Of a stretch of 64,000 nt of DNA, positions 44,428 to 54,919 are shown piece by piece. The notes below the pieces were generated by a model, which saw nothing but the letters and a program-made list of their open reading frames with translations, was not told the origin of the DNA and did not search any database. This DNA comes from Novosphingobium sp. KA1 (lineage in GTDB: Bacteria > Pseudomonadota > Alphaproteobacteria > Sphingomonadales > Sphingomonadaceae): contig NZ_CP021247.1 in NCBI RefSeq assembly GCF_017309955.1, positions 310,001 through 374,000 on the forward strand, in the 5' to 3' direction. Each line of letters opens with the position of its first letter. Within the stretch, counting starts at the first letter, position 1. The position numbers and the translations under genes were made by a program.

Positions 44428-45623
44428 GAAGAAACGTCTCCGATGGCGCGCAGCGAGAAGCCCTCGCGCTTGATGAAGGGATTGCGCCGCGTGATTGCGA
44501 GGAGAAGGCCAACCGTCAAGCACATGGCGACAGTCGACGAGCCGCCGTAGCTGATCAGCGGCAAGGTCATGCCCTTCGAGGGGAAAAGCTGCAGATTGAC
44601 GAGGATGTTGATGAACGCCTGCCCGCCGAACTGCGAGGCGATTCCCGATGCCGCCAGCACCGTGAACAGGTCCTCTTCCTCGGTCAGGCGCAGCATCACC
44701 CGCACCAGCAGCGCAAGATAGAGGCATACGATCACCATGCAGGCGATCAGCCCGAACTCCTCCCCGATGACCGAGAAGATATAGTCGGTATGCGCCTCGG
44801 GCAGCGCCATCTTGCGGATGCCCATCCAGAAGCCCTGCCCGAACCAGCCACCGTTCAGCAGCGTGCGCTGCGCCAGGTCCACCTGGTCGAAGGCATTACC
44901 GCCCGACAGGAACGAATCGATGCGATTGCGGCCGTTGGCATAGGTGAAATACATCACGACGATGCCCGCCACGCCCGCGCCCGCGAACATGCCGATGCGC
45001 TTCAGGGGAATGCCCGCCAGCAGGATCATCACGAAGAACGTGCCGGAAAACAGCATCGTCGAACCAAAGTCCGGCTGCGCCATCAGCAAGGCACCGATGA
45101 GCCCCATCAGGCAGAAACAGATCGCCACCACCGGAATGTTGGGATCGCGCGCGCGCCAAGAGAGTATCCACGCCAGCAGGATCGGAAAGCCGGTGCCGAG
45201 GAACTGCGAGGGCTGGAGAGAGATGCCGAAGTGCAACCAGCGCTTGGCGCCGTTCACTTCGGAGCCCACCACCGGCACCAGCAGCAAGCCGAAGATCATC
45301 ATGCCCGCGATCAGGATGCCAAGCCGCCGCGCGCTGTCCTTCGACAGGCTGGAGGCCCAGAACATCGCGCAGAGCCCCACGAACTGCCAGCGCAAGTGCA
45401 GCCAGAAGAAGTAGAGCGCCGGTAGACGCTCATGCGCGGTCGACAGGCGGCGCGCACTGGCGGGCGAACCGGCGGCAACGGCAATCGCGCCGATCCCCAT
45501 CAGGATCAGCACGAGAGCCAGAAACGTACGGTCGATCTCCTGCCACCAGATCGCCAGCTGGCCGCGACGATTGCGGTTGTAGCGGACGTTGGCGGGCGTG
45601 TTTCCCGGCGCGGTCGTGGCCAT
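44424..45623 (-). CDS. ftsW: Septal peptidoglycan polymerase FtsW
   Basis: 399 residues, SEDS family, about ten transmembrane helices. An N-terminal basic cytoplasmic segment (RYNRNRRGQ) precedes the first helix. SEDS features: GAKRWLHFGISLQPSQFLGTGFP, and near the C-terminus NLQLFPSKGMTLPLISYGGSSTVAMC. Works with FtsI (51071) in septal glycan synthesis. ATG 45623 lies 2 bp after the murD stop. Confidence 0.95.
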   Translation of the reverse strand: MATTAPGNTPANVRYNRNRRGQLAIWWQEIDRTFLALVLILMGIGAIAVAAGSPASARRLSTAHERLPALYFFWLHLRWQFVGLCAMFWASSLSKDSARRLGILIAGMMIFGLLLVPVVGSEVNGAKRWLHFGISLQPSQFLGTGFPILLAWILSWRARDPNIPVVAICFCLMGLIGALLMAQPDFGSTMLFSGTFFVMILLAGIPLKRIGMFAGAGVAGIVVMYFTYANGRNRIDSFLSGGNAFDQVDLAQRTLLNGGWFGQGFWMGIRKMALPEAHTDYIFSVIGEEFGLIACMVIVCLYLALLVRVMLRLTEEEDLFTVLAASGIASQFGGQAFINILVNLQLFPSKGMTLPLISYGGSSTVAMCLTVGLLLAITRRNPFIKREGFSLRAIGDVSS

Positions 45624-45625
45624 GC

Positions 45626-46975
45626 CTAGTGCTTCTCCTCGGCGACCGCCGCTTCTCCCTGGGTTTCCAGCAAGGCCTCGACGATCTGGCGGAAGGCCAG
45701 TCCGCGCGCTTCATAGTCGCGGAACTGGTCGAAGCTGGCACAGGCCGGCGAGAGCATGACGACGTCGCCGGGGACGGCCTGTGCCATGGCTTCGCGGATG
45801 GCCTCGGCCATCATCTCACTGCGATGGACACGCGTATGGGGCGCGAGGATCTCGGCAAAGCGCGGACCGGCATCGCCGATCGTGTAGGCGGCAGCAATGT
45901 TGCCGAAGAACGGCGCGCATTCGTCAAGGTCGTCGCCCTTGGGCAGACCACCGAGAATCCAGTGGATGCGCGGGTTTGGAGCGGGCGGGAAAGCGGCGAT
46001 GGCAGGCGCTGCCGAGGCCGGGTTGGTCGCCTTGGAATCGTTGACGTAGAGCACGCCATTGAACTCGGCCACGCGCTCCATGCGGTGCGGCAGGCCGCGA
46101 AACTTGCGCAGCGCTGGCTTCCACTTGCCAGCCGGTATGCCCAGCGCCTCGACAATGGCGACGGCAACGGCCGCGTTCTGCAGGTTGTGCGGCCCCTGCA
46201 GCGAAGGCCAGTTCTTCTGGAGTGCGGCGATCTCGTGGCCATCCACCTCGCGCACGAGGCCCGGCTCCCGGCGCGCGCTTTCGACGGCAGCAATATCGGC
46301 GGTTTCCGCATCGCCCTTGCCGAACACGCCCGGACGCGCCGCCCCCTGCATCGCGAAGAGCCGCGCCTTGGAGGCGGCATAACCGGCAAAGTTCTCGTAT
46401 CGATCGAGGTGATCGGGGGTGATGTTGAGCAGCGCCGCCACGTCGCAGTCGAGGCTGCGCGTCAGGTCGATCTGGTAGCTCGACAGTTCGAGCACATAGA
46501 CGCCCCCCTCAGGCAACGGCTCGGCGGACAGCACCGGCACGCCGATATTGCCGCCGACCCGCGCATCGACCCCCGCCGACTTGAGCAAGTGCTGGACGAG
46601 CGCCGTCGTCGTCGACTTGCCGTTGGTTCCGGTGATGCCGACCACCCGGTGCGCGGGCAGGCTTGCGCGGGCGAGCGCAAAGAGTTCGATGTCGCCGATC
46701 ACCGGCACGCCGTAGCGGCGCGCGGCTTCGGCGATGGGATGGCTGTTGAGCGGAATGCCCGGCGAGACGACGACGCCGTCATATCCGGTGAGATCCGCGG
46801 TGACCGGATCGGCCAGTTCGACGCGCCCCGCCATCTGCTGGCGCGGCTCGTCGCGCGCATCCCAGGCCATGACGTGCGCGCCGCTGGCCAGCAGGGTTTC
46901 CACAGCGGCAAGGCCCGAGCGCGCGAGGCCGAGGACCGCGTACCGTTTTCCGGCAAAGGCGGGAGAGACGATCAC
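45626..46975 (-). CDS. murD: UDP-N-acetylmuramoylalanine-D-glutamate ligase
   Basis: 449 residues, GTG start 46975 only 4 bp after the mraY stop. N-terminal AVLGLARSGLAAVETLLASG, ATP loop VVGITGTNGKSTTTALVQHLL, NITPDHLDRYENFAGYAASKARLF, VNDSKATNPASAAPAIAAF and HWILGGLPKG identify MurD. Adds D-glutamate to UDP-MurNAc-L-Ala. Confidence 0.95.
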   Translation of the reverse strand: MIVSPAFAGKRYAVLGLARSGLAAVETLLASGAHVMAWDARDEPRQQMAGRVELADPVTADLTGYDGVVVSPGIPLNSHPIAEAARRYGVPVIGDIELFALARASLPAHRVVGITGTNGKSTTTALVQHLLKSAGVDARVGGNIGVPVLSAEPLPEGGVYVLELSSYQIDLTRSLDCDVAALLNITPDHLDRYENFAGYAASKARLFAMQGAARPGVFGKGDAETADIAAVESARREPGLVREVDGHEIAALQKNWPSLQGPHNLQNAAVAVAIVEALGIPAGKWKPALRKFRGLPHRMERVAEFNGVLYVNDSKATNPASAAPAIAAFPPAPNPRIHWILGGLPKGDDLDECAPFFGNIAAAYTIGDAGPRFAEILAPHTRVHRSEMMAEAIREAMAQAVPGDVVMLSPACASFDQFRDYEARGLAFRQIVEALLETQGEAAVAEEKH

Positions 46976-46979
46976 GCGC

Positions 46980-48050
46980 TTATCGCAGCTTGAGCGTGGA
47001 CAGCCCGATCACCGCAAGGACGATCGAGATGATCCAGAAACGGATGACGACGGTCGATTCCTTCCAGCCCTTCTGTTCGAAGTGGTGGTGGATCGGCGCC
47101 ATGCGGAACACGCGGCGACCGGTGCGCTTGAACCAGAAGACCTGGATGATCACCGAGGCCGCCTCGAGCACGAAGAGCCCGCCGACAACCGCCAGCACGA
47201 TCTCGTGGTGCGCGGCGACGGCGATGCAGCCCAGTGCGCCGCCAAGCGCAAGACTGCCGGTATCGCCCATGAACACGGCGGCAGGCGGCGCGTTGAACCA
47301 CAGGAAGGCAAGGCAGGCGCCGATGATTCCGGCACAGAAAACCGCCAGTTCACCGGCACGCGGTACGTGCGGAATGCCGAGGTAGGTCGCATAGTCGACG
47401 CGGCCAGCAAGGTAGCAGATGATCGCGAAAGTCCCCGCCGCGATGATGACCGGCATCGTCGCGAGGCCGTCGAGACCATCGGTGAGGTTCACGGCATTGC
47501 CCGCGCCGACGATCACAAAGGCAGCAAAGACGTAGTAGAACGGCCCCAAGGGAATGTAGCGACCCGAGAGAAACGGCACATAGAGGTTGGTATTGAGCTG
47601 GCTGACGATGATGTAGGCGGCAATGCCCGCCACCACGAACTCCAGCGCCAGCCGCAGCTTGCTGGAAAGGCCTGCGGTCGAACGCTTGGACACCTTGTCG
47701 TAGTCATCGAGGAAACCGATGATTCCGAAGCCCACGGTCACGAAGATGCAGGCCCAGACGAACGGGTTGGTCATATCCATGAACAGGATCATGGCACTGA
47801 CCAGCGCCGTCAGGATCATCAGGCCGCCCATGGTCGGCGTGCCGCGCTTGGCGAGGTGGCTCTGCGGGCCATCCTCGCGGATCGGCTGCCCCTTGCCCTG
47901 CCGGACTCGCAGCATGTTGATGAAGCGCGGACCGATCAGCAGGCCAAGGCCCAGCGCCGTCATCAGCGCCGCGCCGGAACGGAACGACTGGTAGCGGAAG
48001 AGGTTGGACAGCCCCTCGAAGTGGAACCATTCTGCGATCAGATACAGCAT
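46980..48050 (-). CDS. mraY: Phospho-MurNAc-pentapeptide transferase
   Basis: 356 residues, ten transmembrane helices; makes lipid I from UDP-MurNAc-pentapeptide and undecaprenyl phosphate. Conserved loops: [13 protein letters not shown], the metal-binding [38 protein letters not shown] and [27 protein letters not shown]-rich ribosome site lies between the murF stop and the ATG. Confidence 0.97.
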   Translation of the reverse strand: MLYLIAEWFHFEGLSNLFRYQSFRSGAALMTALGLGLLIGPRFINMLRVRQGKGQPIREDGPQSHLAKRGTPTMGGLMILTALVSAMILFMDMTNPFVWACIFVTVGFGIIGFLDDYDKVSKRSTAGLSSKLRLALEFVVAGIAAYIIVSQLNTNLYVPFLSGRYIPLGPFYYVFAAFVIVGAGNAVNLTDGLDGLATMPVIIAAGTFAIICYLAGRVDYATYLGIPHVPRAGELAVFCAGIIGACLAFLWFNAPPAAVFMGDTGSLALGGALGCIAVAAHHEIVLAVVGGLFVLEAASVIIQVFWFKRTGRRVFRMAPIHHHFEQKGWKESTVVIRFWIISIVLAVIGLSTLKLR

Positions 48051-48068
48051 CTTGCGGGGGAGCCCCCC

Positions 48069-49589
48069 CTACCCTTCCTGTTTACCGAGTTCCGTTACCA
48101 GAGAAGCCAGGCCAACCGAGTTCGAGCCCTTGACCAGGATCACGTCGCCCTGCTCCAGCCCGAACGCGCGTAGCGCATCGGCAGCTTCCCGCACAGTCAG
48201 GCAATGCGCGAAGGGCACGCCCTTGCCAAGCGGAACGCTGTCCGTTTTCCCCGATTCCGGGGATTTTGAAGCATTCGCAGGCACATCGGCCAGAATGTCG
48301 GCAAGCGGGCTCATCTCGCCCCCCACCAGAACCGCATAATCGACCTTGGCCGCAGCCAGCGGCACCGCAAGTTCCGCGTGAAAGGCCGGACCGTGCTCAC
48401 CCAGCTCCTTCATCGATCCCAGCACCGCGATCCGCCGCGTGGCGGGCGTACGGCCCAGCTGCTCCAGCGTCGCCCGCATGGAGGCGGGATTGGCGTTGTA
48501 GCTCTCGTCGATCAGCAGAGCGCGGCGACGGCCTTGGGCATCGGGCTCCCCACCCGGAACGTCGATCTGGAGCCGCGCGCCGCGCCCCGGCAACCCGCCC
48601 ATCTCGGCGAGCGCCACGCCGGCGGCACCAAGGTCGCCCTTGACCGCGCGCACCGCGGCCATGACCGCAAGTGAATTGATCACGTGATGTTCGCCCGGCG
48701 TCGCCACCGTGTAGCAGACCCGGCGGTCGCGCATGTCCACGGTCACCAGCGAGCCGCCGCCGATGGCCGGAACCGTATCGAGCAGGCGCACGCCCGCATC
48801 GGCCGCCTTGCCGAACGAAACGACTTCGACGCCCAGCGCCTCGGCCACTTCCTTCAAGCGATGGAAATAGGGGCTGTCGGCCGGAATCACGGCAATCCCG
48901 CCGGGCTCCAGCCCCTCGAAAATCTCGGCTTTGGCGTCGGCGATCGCCTCCATCGACCCCAGCATCTCGATATGCGCGGGCGCGATGGTGGTGATGACCG
49001 CCACGTTGGGGCGCACCTGACGGGTCAGTGCGGCGATCTCGCCTGCATGGTTCATGCCCATCTCGAAAATGCCGAAACGGGCGCGCGAGGGCATGCGCGC
49101 AAGGCTGAGTGGCACACCGACATGGTTGTTGTAGCTCTTCACCGAACGGTGCGCGTCACCCCGGCTTGCACGTTCCAGCGCGTCGAAGATCGCCTCCTTG
49201 ACGCCGGTCTTGCCGACCGACCCGGTGACGCCGATGATCGGGCCGCGCGCCCGGGCACGCGACGCCGCGCCGAGCCGCTCCAGCGCCTCGGTCGTATCCT
49301 CGACCAGGATGTGCGGGCCGTCTACCGGCCGGTCCACCACCGCCGCGCCCGCGCCCTTGGCGAAAGCGCCTTCCACGAAGCGGTGGCCGTCCATCGTCTC
49401 GCCCTTCAGGGCAAAGAACAGGTCGCCCCGCTGGACGTCGCGGCTGTCGATCTCGACACCGGAGACGGTGAAATCGCCACTGGCCCTACCCTGCATCACC
49501 CGCGCGAGTGTGGCCGAATCCCACAGCGCCTGGGTCAAGTCCTCGACCGCTTCAACGGGCCATTCGAGAATCCGGGCGTGAGCGTTCAT
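48069..49589 (-). CDS. murF: UDP-MurNAc-tripeptide D-alanyl-D-alanine ligase
   Basis: 506 residues from ATG 49589 behind AAGGTAGGA, 7 bp after murE. ATP loop GVTGSVGKTGVKEAIF, EMGMNHAGEIAALT, DESYNANPASMRATLEQL and LGSMKELGEHGPAFH. It attaches D-Ala-D-Ala made by Ddl. The frame continues upstream of 49589 inside murE without conserved sequence. The C-terminal domain is longer than E. coli MurF (452), with an insert near DVPANASKSPESGKTDSVPL. Confidence 0.95.
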   Translation of the reverse strand: MNAHARILEWPVEAVEDLTQALWDSATLARVMQGRASGDFTVSGVEIDSRDVQRGDLFFALKGETMDGHRFVEGAFAKGAGAAVVDRPVDGPHILVEDTTEALERLGAASRARARGPIIGVTGSVGKTGVKEAIFDALERASRGDAHRSVKSYNNHVGVPLSLARMPSRARFGIFEMGMNHAGEIAALTRQVRPNVAVITTIAPAHIEMLGSMEAIADAKAEIFEGLEPGGIAVIPADSPYFHRLKEVAEALGVEVVSFGKAADAGVRLLDTVPAIGGGSLVTVDMRDRRVCYTVATPGEHHVINSLAVMAAVRAVKGDLGAAGVALAEMGGLPGRGARLQIDVPGGEPDAQGRRRALLIDESYNANPASMRATLEQLGRTPATRRIAVLGSMKELGEHGPAFHAELAVPLAAAKVDYAVLVGGEMSPLADILADVPANASKSPESGKTDSVPLGKGVPFAHCLTVREAADALRAFGLEQGDVILVKGSNSVGLASLVTELGKQEG

Positions 49590-49596
49590 GGCATTC

Positions 49597-51060
49597 CTAC
49601 CTTCCAACCGTACCGGCCATTTCCCTGGCAACGGTAACGTCGTCGAATGGCAGCACGCGAACAGTGTCGCCGCTGCCGATGATTTGCCCCTGTTCGTGCC
49701 CCTTTCCGGCAACGAGGACGATGTCCCCGCGCCTGGCTTCGGCTACGGCCGCGCGGATCGCCTCGCGCCGGTCGCCGATTTCGCGCCCTTTACCGTCCAT
49801 GCCGGCAAGCACCATGGCGCGGATCGCGGCGGGGTCTTCGCCGCGCGGGTTGTCGTCGGTGACGATGGCGAGGTCTGCCCCCTCTGCCGCCACCTTGCCC
49901 ATTTCAGGGCGCTTGCCCTGATCGCGGTCGCCGCCCGCGCCGAACACCACGATCAGACGTCCTTCAACGTGGGGTCGAAGCGCGGCAATCGCCGCCTCCA
50001 GTGCATCGGGGGTATGCGCATAGTCGACATAGACCGGCGCGCCAACCGGAGAGATGGCCGCCCGCTCCAGTCGCCCGCGCACGGTGACGAGGCGCTTCAG
50101 TGCATCGAATGTCGTATGGGCATCACCGCCCGTCGCCAGCACCAGCCCTGCTGCGACCAATGCATTGGCGGCCTGATAGGCACCAATGAGCGGCAGCTCG
50201 AGCACGCGGGATTTCCCGTCGTGCTCGAGCTGCAGCTTCTGGCCGAGTCCGCCCGGCGTGCGACCCGAGAGGCGGATGCTGGTGCCATTGGCACCCACGG
50301 TGAAAACCTTGAGCCCACGCTGTTCGGCCCGGGCAATCGCCTTGGCCGACCATTCGTCGTCAGCCCAGATCACGGCCGTGCCGCCATCGACGACCACTTC
50401 GTCGAACAGGCGCATCTTGGCCGCAAAATAGTCGTCCATGTCGGCGTGGTAATCGAGATGGTCGCGCGAGAGGTTGGTGAAGGCTCCCGCGGCCACGCGC
50501 GGACCTTCGATCCGGTACTGCGAAAGACCGTGGCTCGATGCCTCATAGGCCACGTGAGACACGCCCTCGCGCGCCAGGCCGGTCAGGTTTGCCAGGAACG
50601 TGACGATATCGGGCGTGGTGAGACCGGTCGAAACCGTCTCGTCGCTGGTGGTGATACCAAGCGTGCCGATGGACGCCGCACGGTGGCCGGCCATGCGCCA
50701 GATCTGGCGGGTCAACTCGACCGTAGAGGTCTTGCCATTGGTGCCGGTGACGGCCACCAGCGTTTCGGGCACCGGCTGATAGAACGGCGCGGCAAGGCGC
50801 GCGAACAGGTGGCGCGGCTCATCGGCGGCAAAGTGGATCGCACCTTCCACCCTGGCCTCAGGGCTGGCGACAATGGCTACTGCACCGGCCTCGATGGCAG
50901 CGGCAATATAATCCTCGCCGTTGAACCGGGCGCCCTTGAAGGCACCAAAGACGGTTCCGGGCGCAACCTTGCGGTGATCGATGGCAAAACCCGTGACATT
51001 CACGTCCGCGCCTGCCGGGGCAGCAATGTCAGCAGCAGCGCAGAGGGTATTCAGCTTCAT
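49597..51060 (-). CDS. murE: UDP-MurNAc-L-Ala-D-Glu-meso-DAP ligase
   Basis: 487 residues. ATP loop AVTGTNGKTSTVELTRQIW, EASSHGLSQYRIEG, NLSRDHLDYHADMDDYFAAK, DYAHTPDALEAAI, and the DNPR motif (VTDDNPRGEDP), which marks meso-diaminopimelate rather than lysine specificity. ATG 51060, 10 bp after the ftsI stop. Confidence 0.96.
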   Translation of the reverse strand: MKLNTLCAAADIAAPAGADVNVTGFAIDHRKVAPGTVFGAFKGARFNGEDYIAAAIEAGAVAIVASPEARVEGAIHFAADEPRHLFARLAAPFYQPVPETLVAVTGTNGKTSTVELTRQIWRMAGHRAASIGTLGITTSDETVSTGLTTPDIVTFLANLTGLAREGVSHVAYEASSHGLSQYRIEGPRVAAGAFTNLSRDHLDYHADMDDYFAAKMRLFDEVVVDGGTAVIWADDEWSAKAIARAEQRGLKVFTVGANGTSIRLSGRTPGGLGQKLQLEHDGKSRVLELPLIGAYQAANALVAAGLVLATGGDAHTTFDALKRLVTVRGRLERAAISPVGAPVYVDYAHTPDALEAAIAALRPHVEGRLIVVFGAGGDRDQGKRPEMGKVAAEGADLAIVTDDNPRGEDPAAIRAMVLAGMDGKGREIGDRREAIRAAVAEARRGDIVLVAGKGHEQGQIIGSGDTVRVLPFDDVTVAREMAGTVGR

Positions 51061-51070
51061 TCGTCAGGGC

Positions 51071-52846
51071 TCACTCTTCAGCACCACCAGCCGGGATCAG
51101 CGGCTTGAGGTCGGAAACGTCGATATCGCGGGTCTCGTCGGGCATGATGCCCAGCAGCGGCCCGATGCGGGGCACCACGCGCTGGATTACGGGCGCGGCG
51201 TTCCAGGCGGCCGTGCGCTGGAACGAGGTCGCCTCGGTGCCCTGCGGTTCGTCCATCATGGCAATGACGACATAGCGCGGGCGGTCCATCGGGAACGCGG
51301 CGGCGAAGGTGGCGATCAGCGAGTGGTGGCGATAACCGCCCGCCCCCGGCTTTTCGGCCGAACCGGTCTTGCCGCCGACGCGGAAGCCGGGCGCGTCAGC
51401 CTTGCGGCCGGTGCCGTAGGACACGATCATGCGCAGAAGCTGGCGGATTCGCGCGCTGGTGGCGGCGGTGAACACGCGCCGCCCGGCAGGAATCTGCGCG
51501 GCGTCGAGCTTCTTGAGCGTTGCCGGGCGCCAGATGCCGCCATTGACCAGCGCCGCATAAGCCGAAGCGAGATGCAGCGGCGTCACCGCGATGCCGTGGC
51601 CATAGGATACCGTCATCGTGCGCAGGCGCGGCCAGTCACCGCGCGGCCAGAGCGGGAAACCGCGGGCGGGAAGCTCGACGTAGGGACGCTCGTTCATGGC
51701 GAGCGATTCCATCGTCTTCTTCAGCCGCACGCCGCCCAGTTCATCGGCGATCTGCGCGGTAACGACGTTCGATGAGTGGATCAGCGTTTCCAGCACGTTG
51801 AGCGAAGAGCCGTAGTTGTGCAAATCGTGGATCGTGAAACCGGCCACGTGCAGCGGCGCGGCCGACCAGCGGCGACGCAGATCGGTGATCGTGCCCGCAT
51901 CGAGCGCGGCCGCAACGGTGATCGGCTTGAAGGTCGAGCCCAGTTCGTAGACCTGGTTGGTCACGCGGTTGAAGCCGTGCGGCACATCGCCCTGGGCGGC
52001 CTGCTCGGGCGTGATCATCAGGTCCGAAGGCTGGACATGGTTGGGATCGAACGAGGGCAGCGAGGCGAGGCCAAGGATCTCGCCCGAATCGACGTCGAGG
52101 ATGACCCCCGCCGCCCCCTTGGCCTTGCTGAGCGCCATGCCGCGCGCCAGTTCTTCCTCCAGCGCGCTCTGCACTCGGAAGTCGATCGACAGGACCGAGG
52201 GGTGCGCGCGGCCTTCGGCACTGGTGAGCTGCTTGTCGAAAGCCTCCTCCATGCCGACCTGGCCCTTGCCGTAAGTATCGACATAGCCCAGCACCGATGC
52301 CGCCAGCGACCCTTGCGGGTAGTAGCGGGTCGCCTCCATCGGATATTCGAGCGCAGGCTCTCCCAATGCGTGCACCTTGTTGGCGTCTTCGGGCAGGATC
52401 GTCTTGCGCAGATAGCCCGGCTTGCCAGAACGCAGCTTGGCGATCAGTTCGGCGCGGTCGAGATCGGGGAAGATGCGGATGAGCCCGTCCGCGACCTGCT
52501 CGGGCGTGTGGATCAGCGAGGAACCTTCGCTCATCGCCTTGGGATTGAACCACAGCGAATAAGTATTGAACTCACGCGCGAGCGGCACCCCGTTGCGGTC
52601 GACGATCTCGCCGCGATGGGGCACCAGCAGGCCCGACAGGTCGCCGTCACGGCCGCCCGGGCCAGTGATGCCCAGCCAGCAGATACGCGTCAGCGCCAAG
52701 CCTCCCACGAGTGCAAAGACCCCCAGAATCCACAAGGTGCGCAGCTTGGCGACAAGCAGCGAGCGCTGCCTGACGTTCACCAGCTTGCGGCGTCCGGTGG
52801 AGACCATCGTGGGGATCGCGCCCGTGGGGAAGGCGGGTGCGTTCAC
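51071..52846 (-). CDS. ftsI: Septal transpeptidase FtsI (PBP3)
   Basis: 591 residues; GTG 52846 overlaps the ftsL stop (GTGA), while ATG 52807 is an alternative. Transmembrane anchor about 33-55 (TLWILGVFALVGGLALTRICWLGI), PBP dimerisation domain, then the transpeptidase with catalytic STFK in YELGSTFKPITVAAAL, SSN in LIHSSNVVTAQIADELG, and KTG in FRVGGKTGSAEKPGAGGYRHHS. It cross-links septal peptidoglycan with FtsW. Confidence 0.95.
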   Translation of the reverse strand: MNAPAFPTGAIPTMVSTGRRKLVNVRQRSLLVAKLRTLWILGVFALVGGLALTRICWLGITGPGGRDGDLSGLLVPHRGEIVDRNGVPLAREFNTYSLWFNPKAMSEGSSLIHTPEQVADGLIRIFPDLDRAELIAKLRSGKPGYLRKTILPEDANKVHALGEPALEYPMEATRYYPQGSLAASVLGYVDTYGKGQVGMEEAFDKQLTSAEGRAHPSVLSIDFRVQSALEEELARGMALSKAKGAAGVILDVDSGEILGLASLPSFDPNHVQPSDLMITPEQAAQGDVPHGFNRVTNQVYELGSTFKPITVAAALDAGTITDLRRRWSAAPLHVAGFTIHDLHNYGSSLNVLETLIHSSNVVTAQIADELGGVRLKKTMESLAMNERPYVELPARGFPLWPRGDWPRLRTMTVSYGHGIAVTPLHLASAYAALVNGGIWRPATLKKLDAAQIPAGRRVFTAATSARIRQLLRMIVSYGTGRKADAPGFRVGGKTGSAEKPGAGGYRHHSLIATFAAAFPMDRPRYVVIAMMDEPQGTEATSFQRTAAWNAAPVIQRVVPRIGPLLGIMPDETRDIDVSDLKPLIPAGGAEE

Positions 52847-53400
52847 TGCTGCGACGCCTCCGCCACTTCGATGCGCGCCAGGCGCTTGCCGAGGTCGGAG
52901 GCATTGCGCAGCATTTCCTCACGCTCGGGATCGCGGCTCTTCTCGCCCGCGCCGGAGCGGTGGGGCGGCGTGGCCGCATGCGCGGGATCGACCGGTGAGA
53001 CCATCGCCAGCAGGCCGCCGCCCTGCGCCTGGTCCTGCTCCTGCGACGCCCCCTCGTCCGAAGCATTGGCATAGCGGATCGGCTGCGGCGCACCCGGCCC
53101 CATCGGCTTGCCCAGCGCAGCAAGCTGACGCTCACCCTCGATGTACTGGGCGGCGGACGGCGCCTTGTAGCCGAACTCCAGATCGTTGAGCTGGTTCAGC
53201 GCCTGCTGGTTCGAGCGGGTCTGGAACTCGGTCTCGAGGAAATTGATCGACTGCTGCACGCGCACGATCCGGTTCTCGGTATCGTGCACCTGGCTTTTCA
53301 CCGCATTGACCCGGAGCGTAAGGGCGATCGTCGCCGCGCCGCAGACCAGCAGTACCGAAATCCACCCGATCGAATGGACGCGGTCTCGCGTGAGGTTCAT
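52843..53400 (-). CDS. ftsL: Cell division protein FtsL
   Basis: 185 residues. A short cytoplasmic tail, one transmembrane helix about 12-32 ([21 protein letters not shown]), then a coiled-coil stretch ([41 protein letters not shown]). The C-terminal half (about 90-185) is low-complexity and longer than typical FtsL (about 120), with acidic/Gln-rich and Ala/Pro segments. Identified by position between rsmH and ftsI and by topology. Overlaps both neighbours. Confidence 0.85.
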   Translation of the reverse strand: MNLTRDRVHSIGWISVLLVCGAATIALTLRVNAVKSQVHDTENRIVRVQQSINFLETEFQTRSNQQALNQLNDLEFGYKAPSAAQYIEGERQLAALGKPMGPGAPQPIRYANASDEGASQEQDQAQGGGLLAMVSPVDPAHAATPPHRSGAGEKSRDPEREEMLRNASDLGKRLARIEVAEASQQ

Positions 53401-54425
53401 GCTGCACTCCTGTCGTTGCTACGGCGCGTCGTGCCTTTGGGCGCCTTCTGGGGGGCTTGGGTCCGCACGGCACTGCGCAGCGTGGCCGAGCGGGAACGGG
53501 GGTTGGCCTCGAGTTCGGCTTCGCCGGGCCGGATCGCCTTGGACAGCTTCGCGAACGTCGGCGCTACGCCGCCGCCCAGTTGCGGCAGGTGGCGCGAAGT
53601 GGTGCCGCCCTGCCCCGCCGCATCGCGCAGGAAGCGCTTGACCATGCGGTCCTCGAGACTGTGGAAGGTGACGACCGCAAGCCGCCCGCCCTCGCGCAGC
53701 ACCGCTTCCGAGCCGGACAGGCACTGTTCCAGTTCGTCCAGTTCGCCGTTCACGTGGATGCGGATCGCCTGGAAAGTACGGATCGCCGGATCCTTCGGGG
53801 CATTGTTACCCTTGTAGGCCGGGTTGTAGCCCAGCGCCTTGCGCACCGCACGGGCCAGATCACCGGTCGTGGCGAGAGGACGCGCTGCAACGATGGCGCG
53901 GGCCACCCGGCGCGACTGGCGCTCCTCGCCGTACTGGAACAGCACGTCGGCGATTTCCGCTTCATCCCCTTCGTTGACGAAGTCGGCGGCCGAGCGCCCG
54001 TCCTGGCTCATGCGCATGTCCAGCGGTCCGTCGGCACCGAACGAGAAGCCCCGCTCCGCCTGATCGAGCTGCATGGAGGAAACGCCGATATCCATGACGA
54101 CGCCGTCGACCTGACCGACTCCGGCTTCTTCAAGCCCCTCGACGATTTCCGAGAAGCGGCGCGCGTGCAACACGAGGCGCGGCGGGCTGAGGTCCAGCTC
54201 GGGCCATTTTCCACGGTTTTCCTCGATCGCGGCAATCGCGTCGGGATCGCGGTCGAAAGCATGGACCGTCGCGCCCGCATCAAGCAGACGGCGGGTGTAG
54301 CCACCCGCCCCCAGCGTGCAGTCGACGATGACGTCGCCGCCCTGGGGGTTCAGGGCGGCGACGACCTCCTCAAGGAGCACGGGCACGTGAGGGACACCCT
54401 CGGGGATAGTGCGCGATCCGGTCAT
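53397..54425 (-). CDS. rsmH: 16S rRNA m4C1402 methyltransferase
   Basis: 342 residues; SAM-dependent N4-methylation of C1402 in 16S r[18 protein letters not shown] at the N-terminus, SAM motif [42 protein letters not shown], and [24 protein letters not shown] 54425 overlaps the mraZ stop (ATGA). Formerly mraW. Confidence 0.96.
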   Translation of the reverse strand: MTGSRTIPEGVPHVPVLLEEVVAALNPQGGDVIVDCTLGAGGYTRRLLDAGATVHAFDRDPDAIAAIEENRGKWPELDLSPPRLVLHARRFSEIVEGLEEAGVGQVDGVVMDIGVSSMQLDQAERGFSFGADGPLDMRMSQDGRSAADFVNEGDEAEIADVLFQYGEERQSRRVARAIVAARPLATTGDLARAVRKALGYNPAYKGNNAPKDPAIRTFQAIRIHVNGELDELEQCLSGSEAVLREGGRLAVVTFHSLEDRMVKRFLRDAAGQGGTTSRHLPQLGGGVAPTFAKLSKAIRPGEAELEANPRSRSATLRSAVRTQAPQKAPKGTTRRSNDRSAA

Positions 54426-54919
54426 TTGCGGCCTGCTTTCGCCAGATCCTTGGCGGCAAGGCTCTTGCAGGCGGTCTGCGCCGCCTTCCAGCTATCGTCC
54501 ATTTCGTAAAGGCTTTCGGGCGACCAGACGGTGAAGAAACGACCGTTGCCGCGGAAGTAGAGTTGATCGGTCACGCCGGCGAGCGCGGCGAGGTCTTCGG
54601 GCAGGACAAAACGGCCCGAACCATCGAAGGGTACCTCGTAGGAGGCGTAAATATCGCTGGCGCGCTTGTCCGCATCGAAGTCCTTGCCGGCGCGGATCGC
54701 CATTTCCTGCTGTTCCTTGAGTTCGTCCTCGAACTCCTCGATGCGCGAGAGACCGAAACCGACGAGGCAGGGCCAGCGATCATGGGTGGTGAGGCAGAGC
54801 AGGTCCTTGCCGCTCGATTCGCGCACGGTGGGGCGGAAGGCGTTGGGCAGCACGAAACGGTTCTTGTCGCGTAGCAGCGAGAAGCCCTGTCCGTTGTAGA
54901 TGAATGGCCGCCCCGCCAT
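54422..54919 (-). CDS. mraZ: Transcriptional regulator MraZ
   Basis: 165 residues with two SpoVT/AbrB-like DNA-binding repeats: [20 protein letters not shown] and [21 protein letters not shown]. First gene of the dcw cluster and its expected autoregulator. It is longer than E. coli MraZ (152) through a C-terminal basic tail ([15 protein letters not shown]). A row of phased GGGA repeats about 190-225 bp upstream may be its binding site. Confidence 0.94.
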   Translation of the reverse strand: MAGRPFIYNGQGFSLLRDKNRFVLPNAFRPTVRESSGKDLLCLTTHDRWPCLVGFGLSRIEEFEDELKEQQEMAIRAGKDFDADKRASDIYASYEVPFDGSGRFVLPEDLAALAGVTDQLYFRGNGRFFTVWSPESLYEMDDSWKAAQTACKSLAAKDLAKAGRK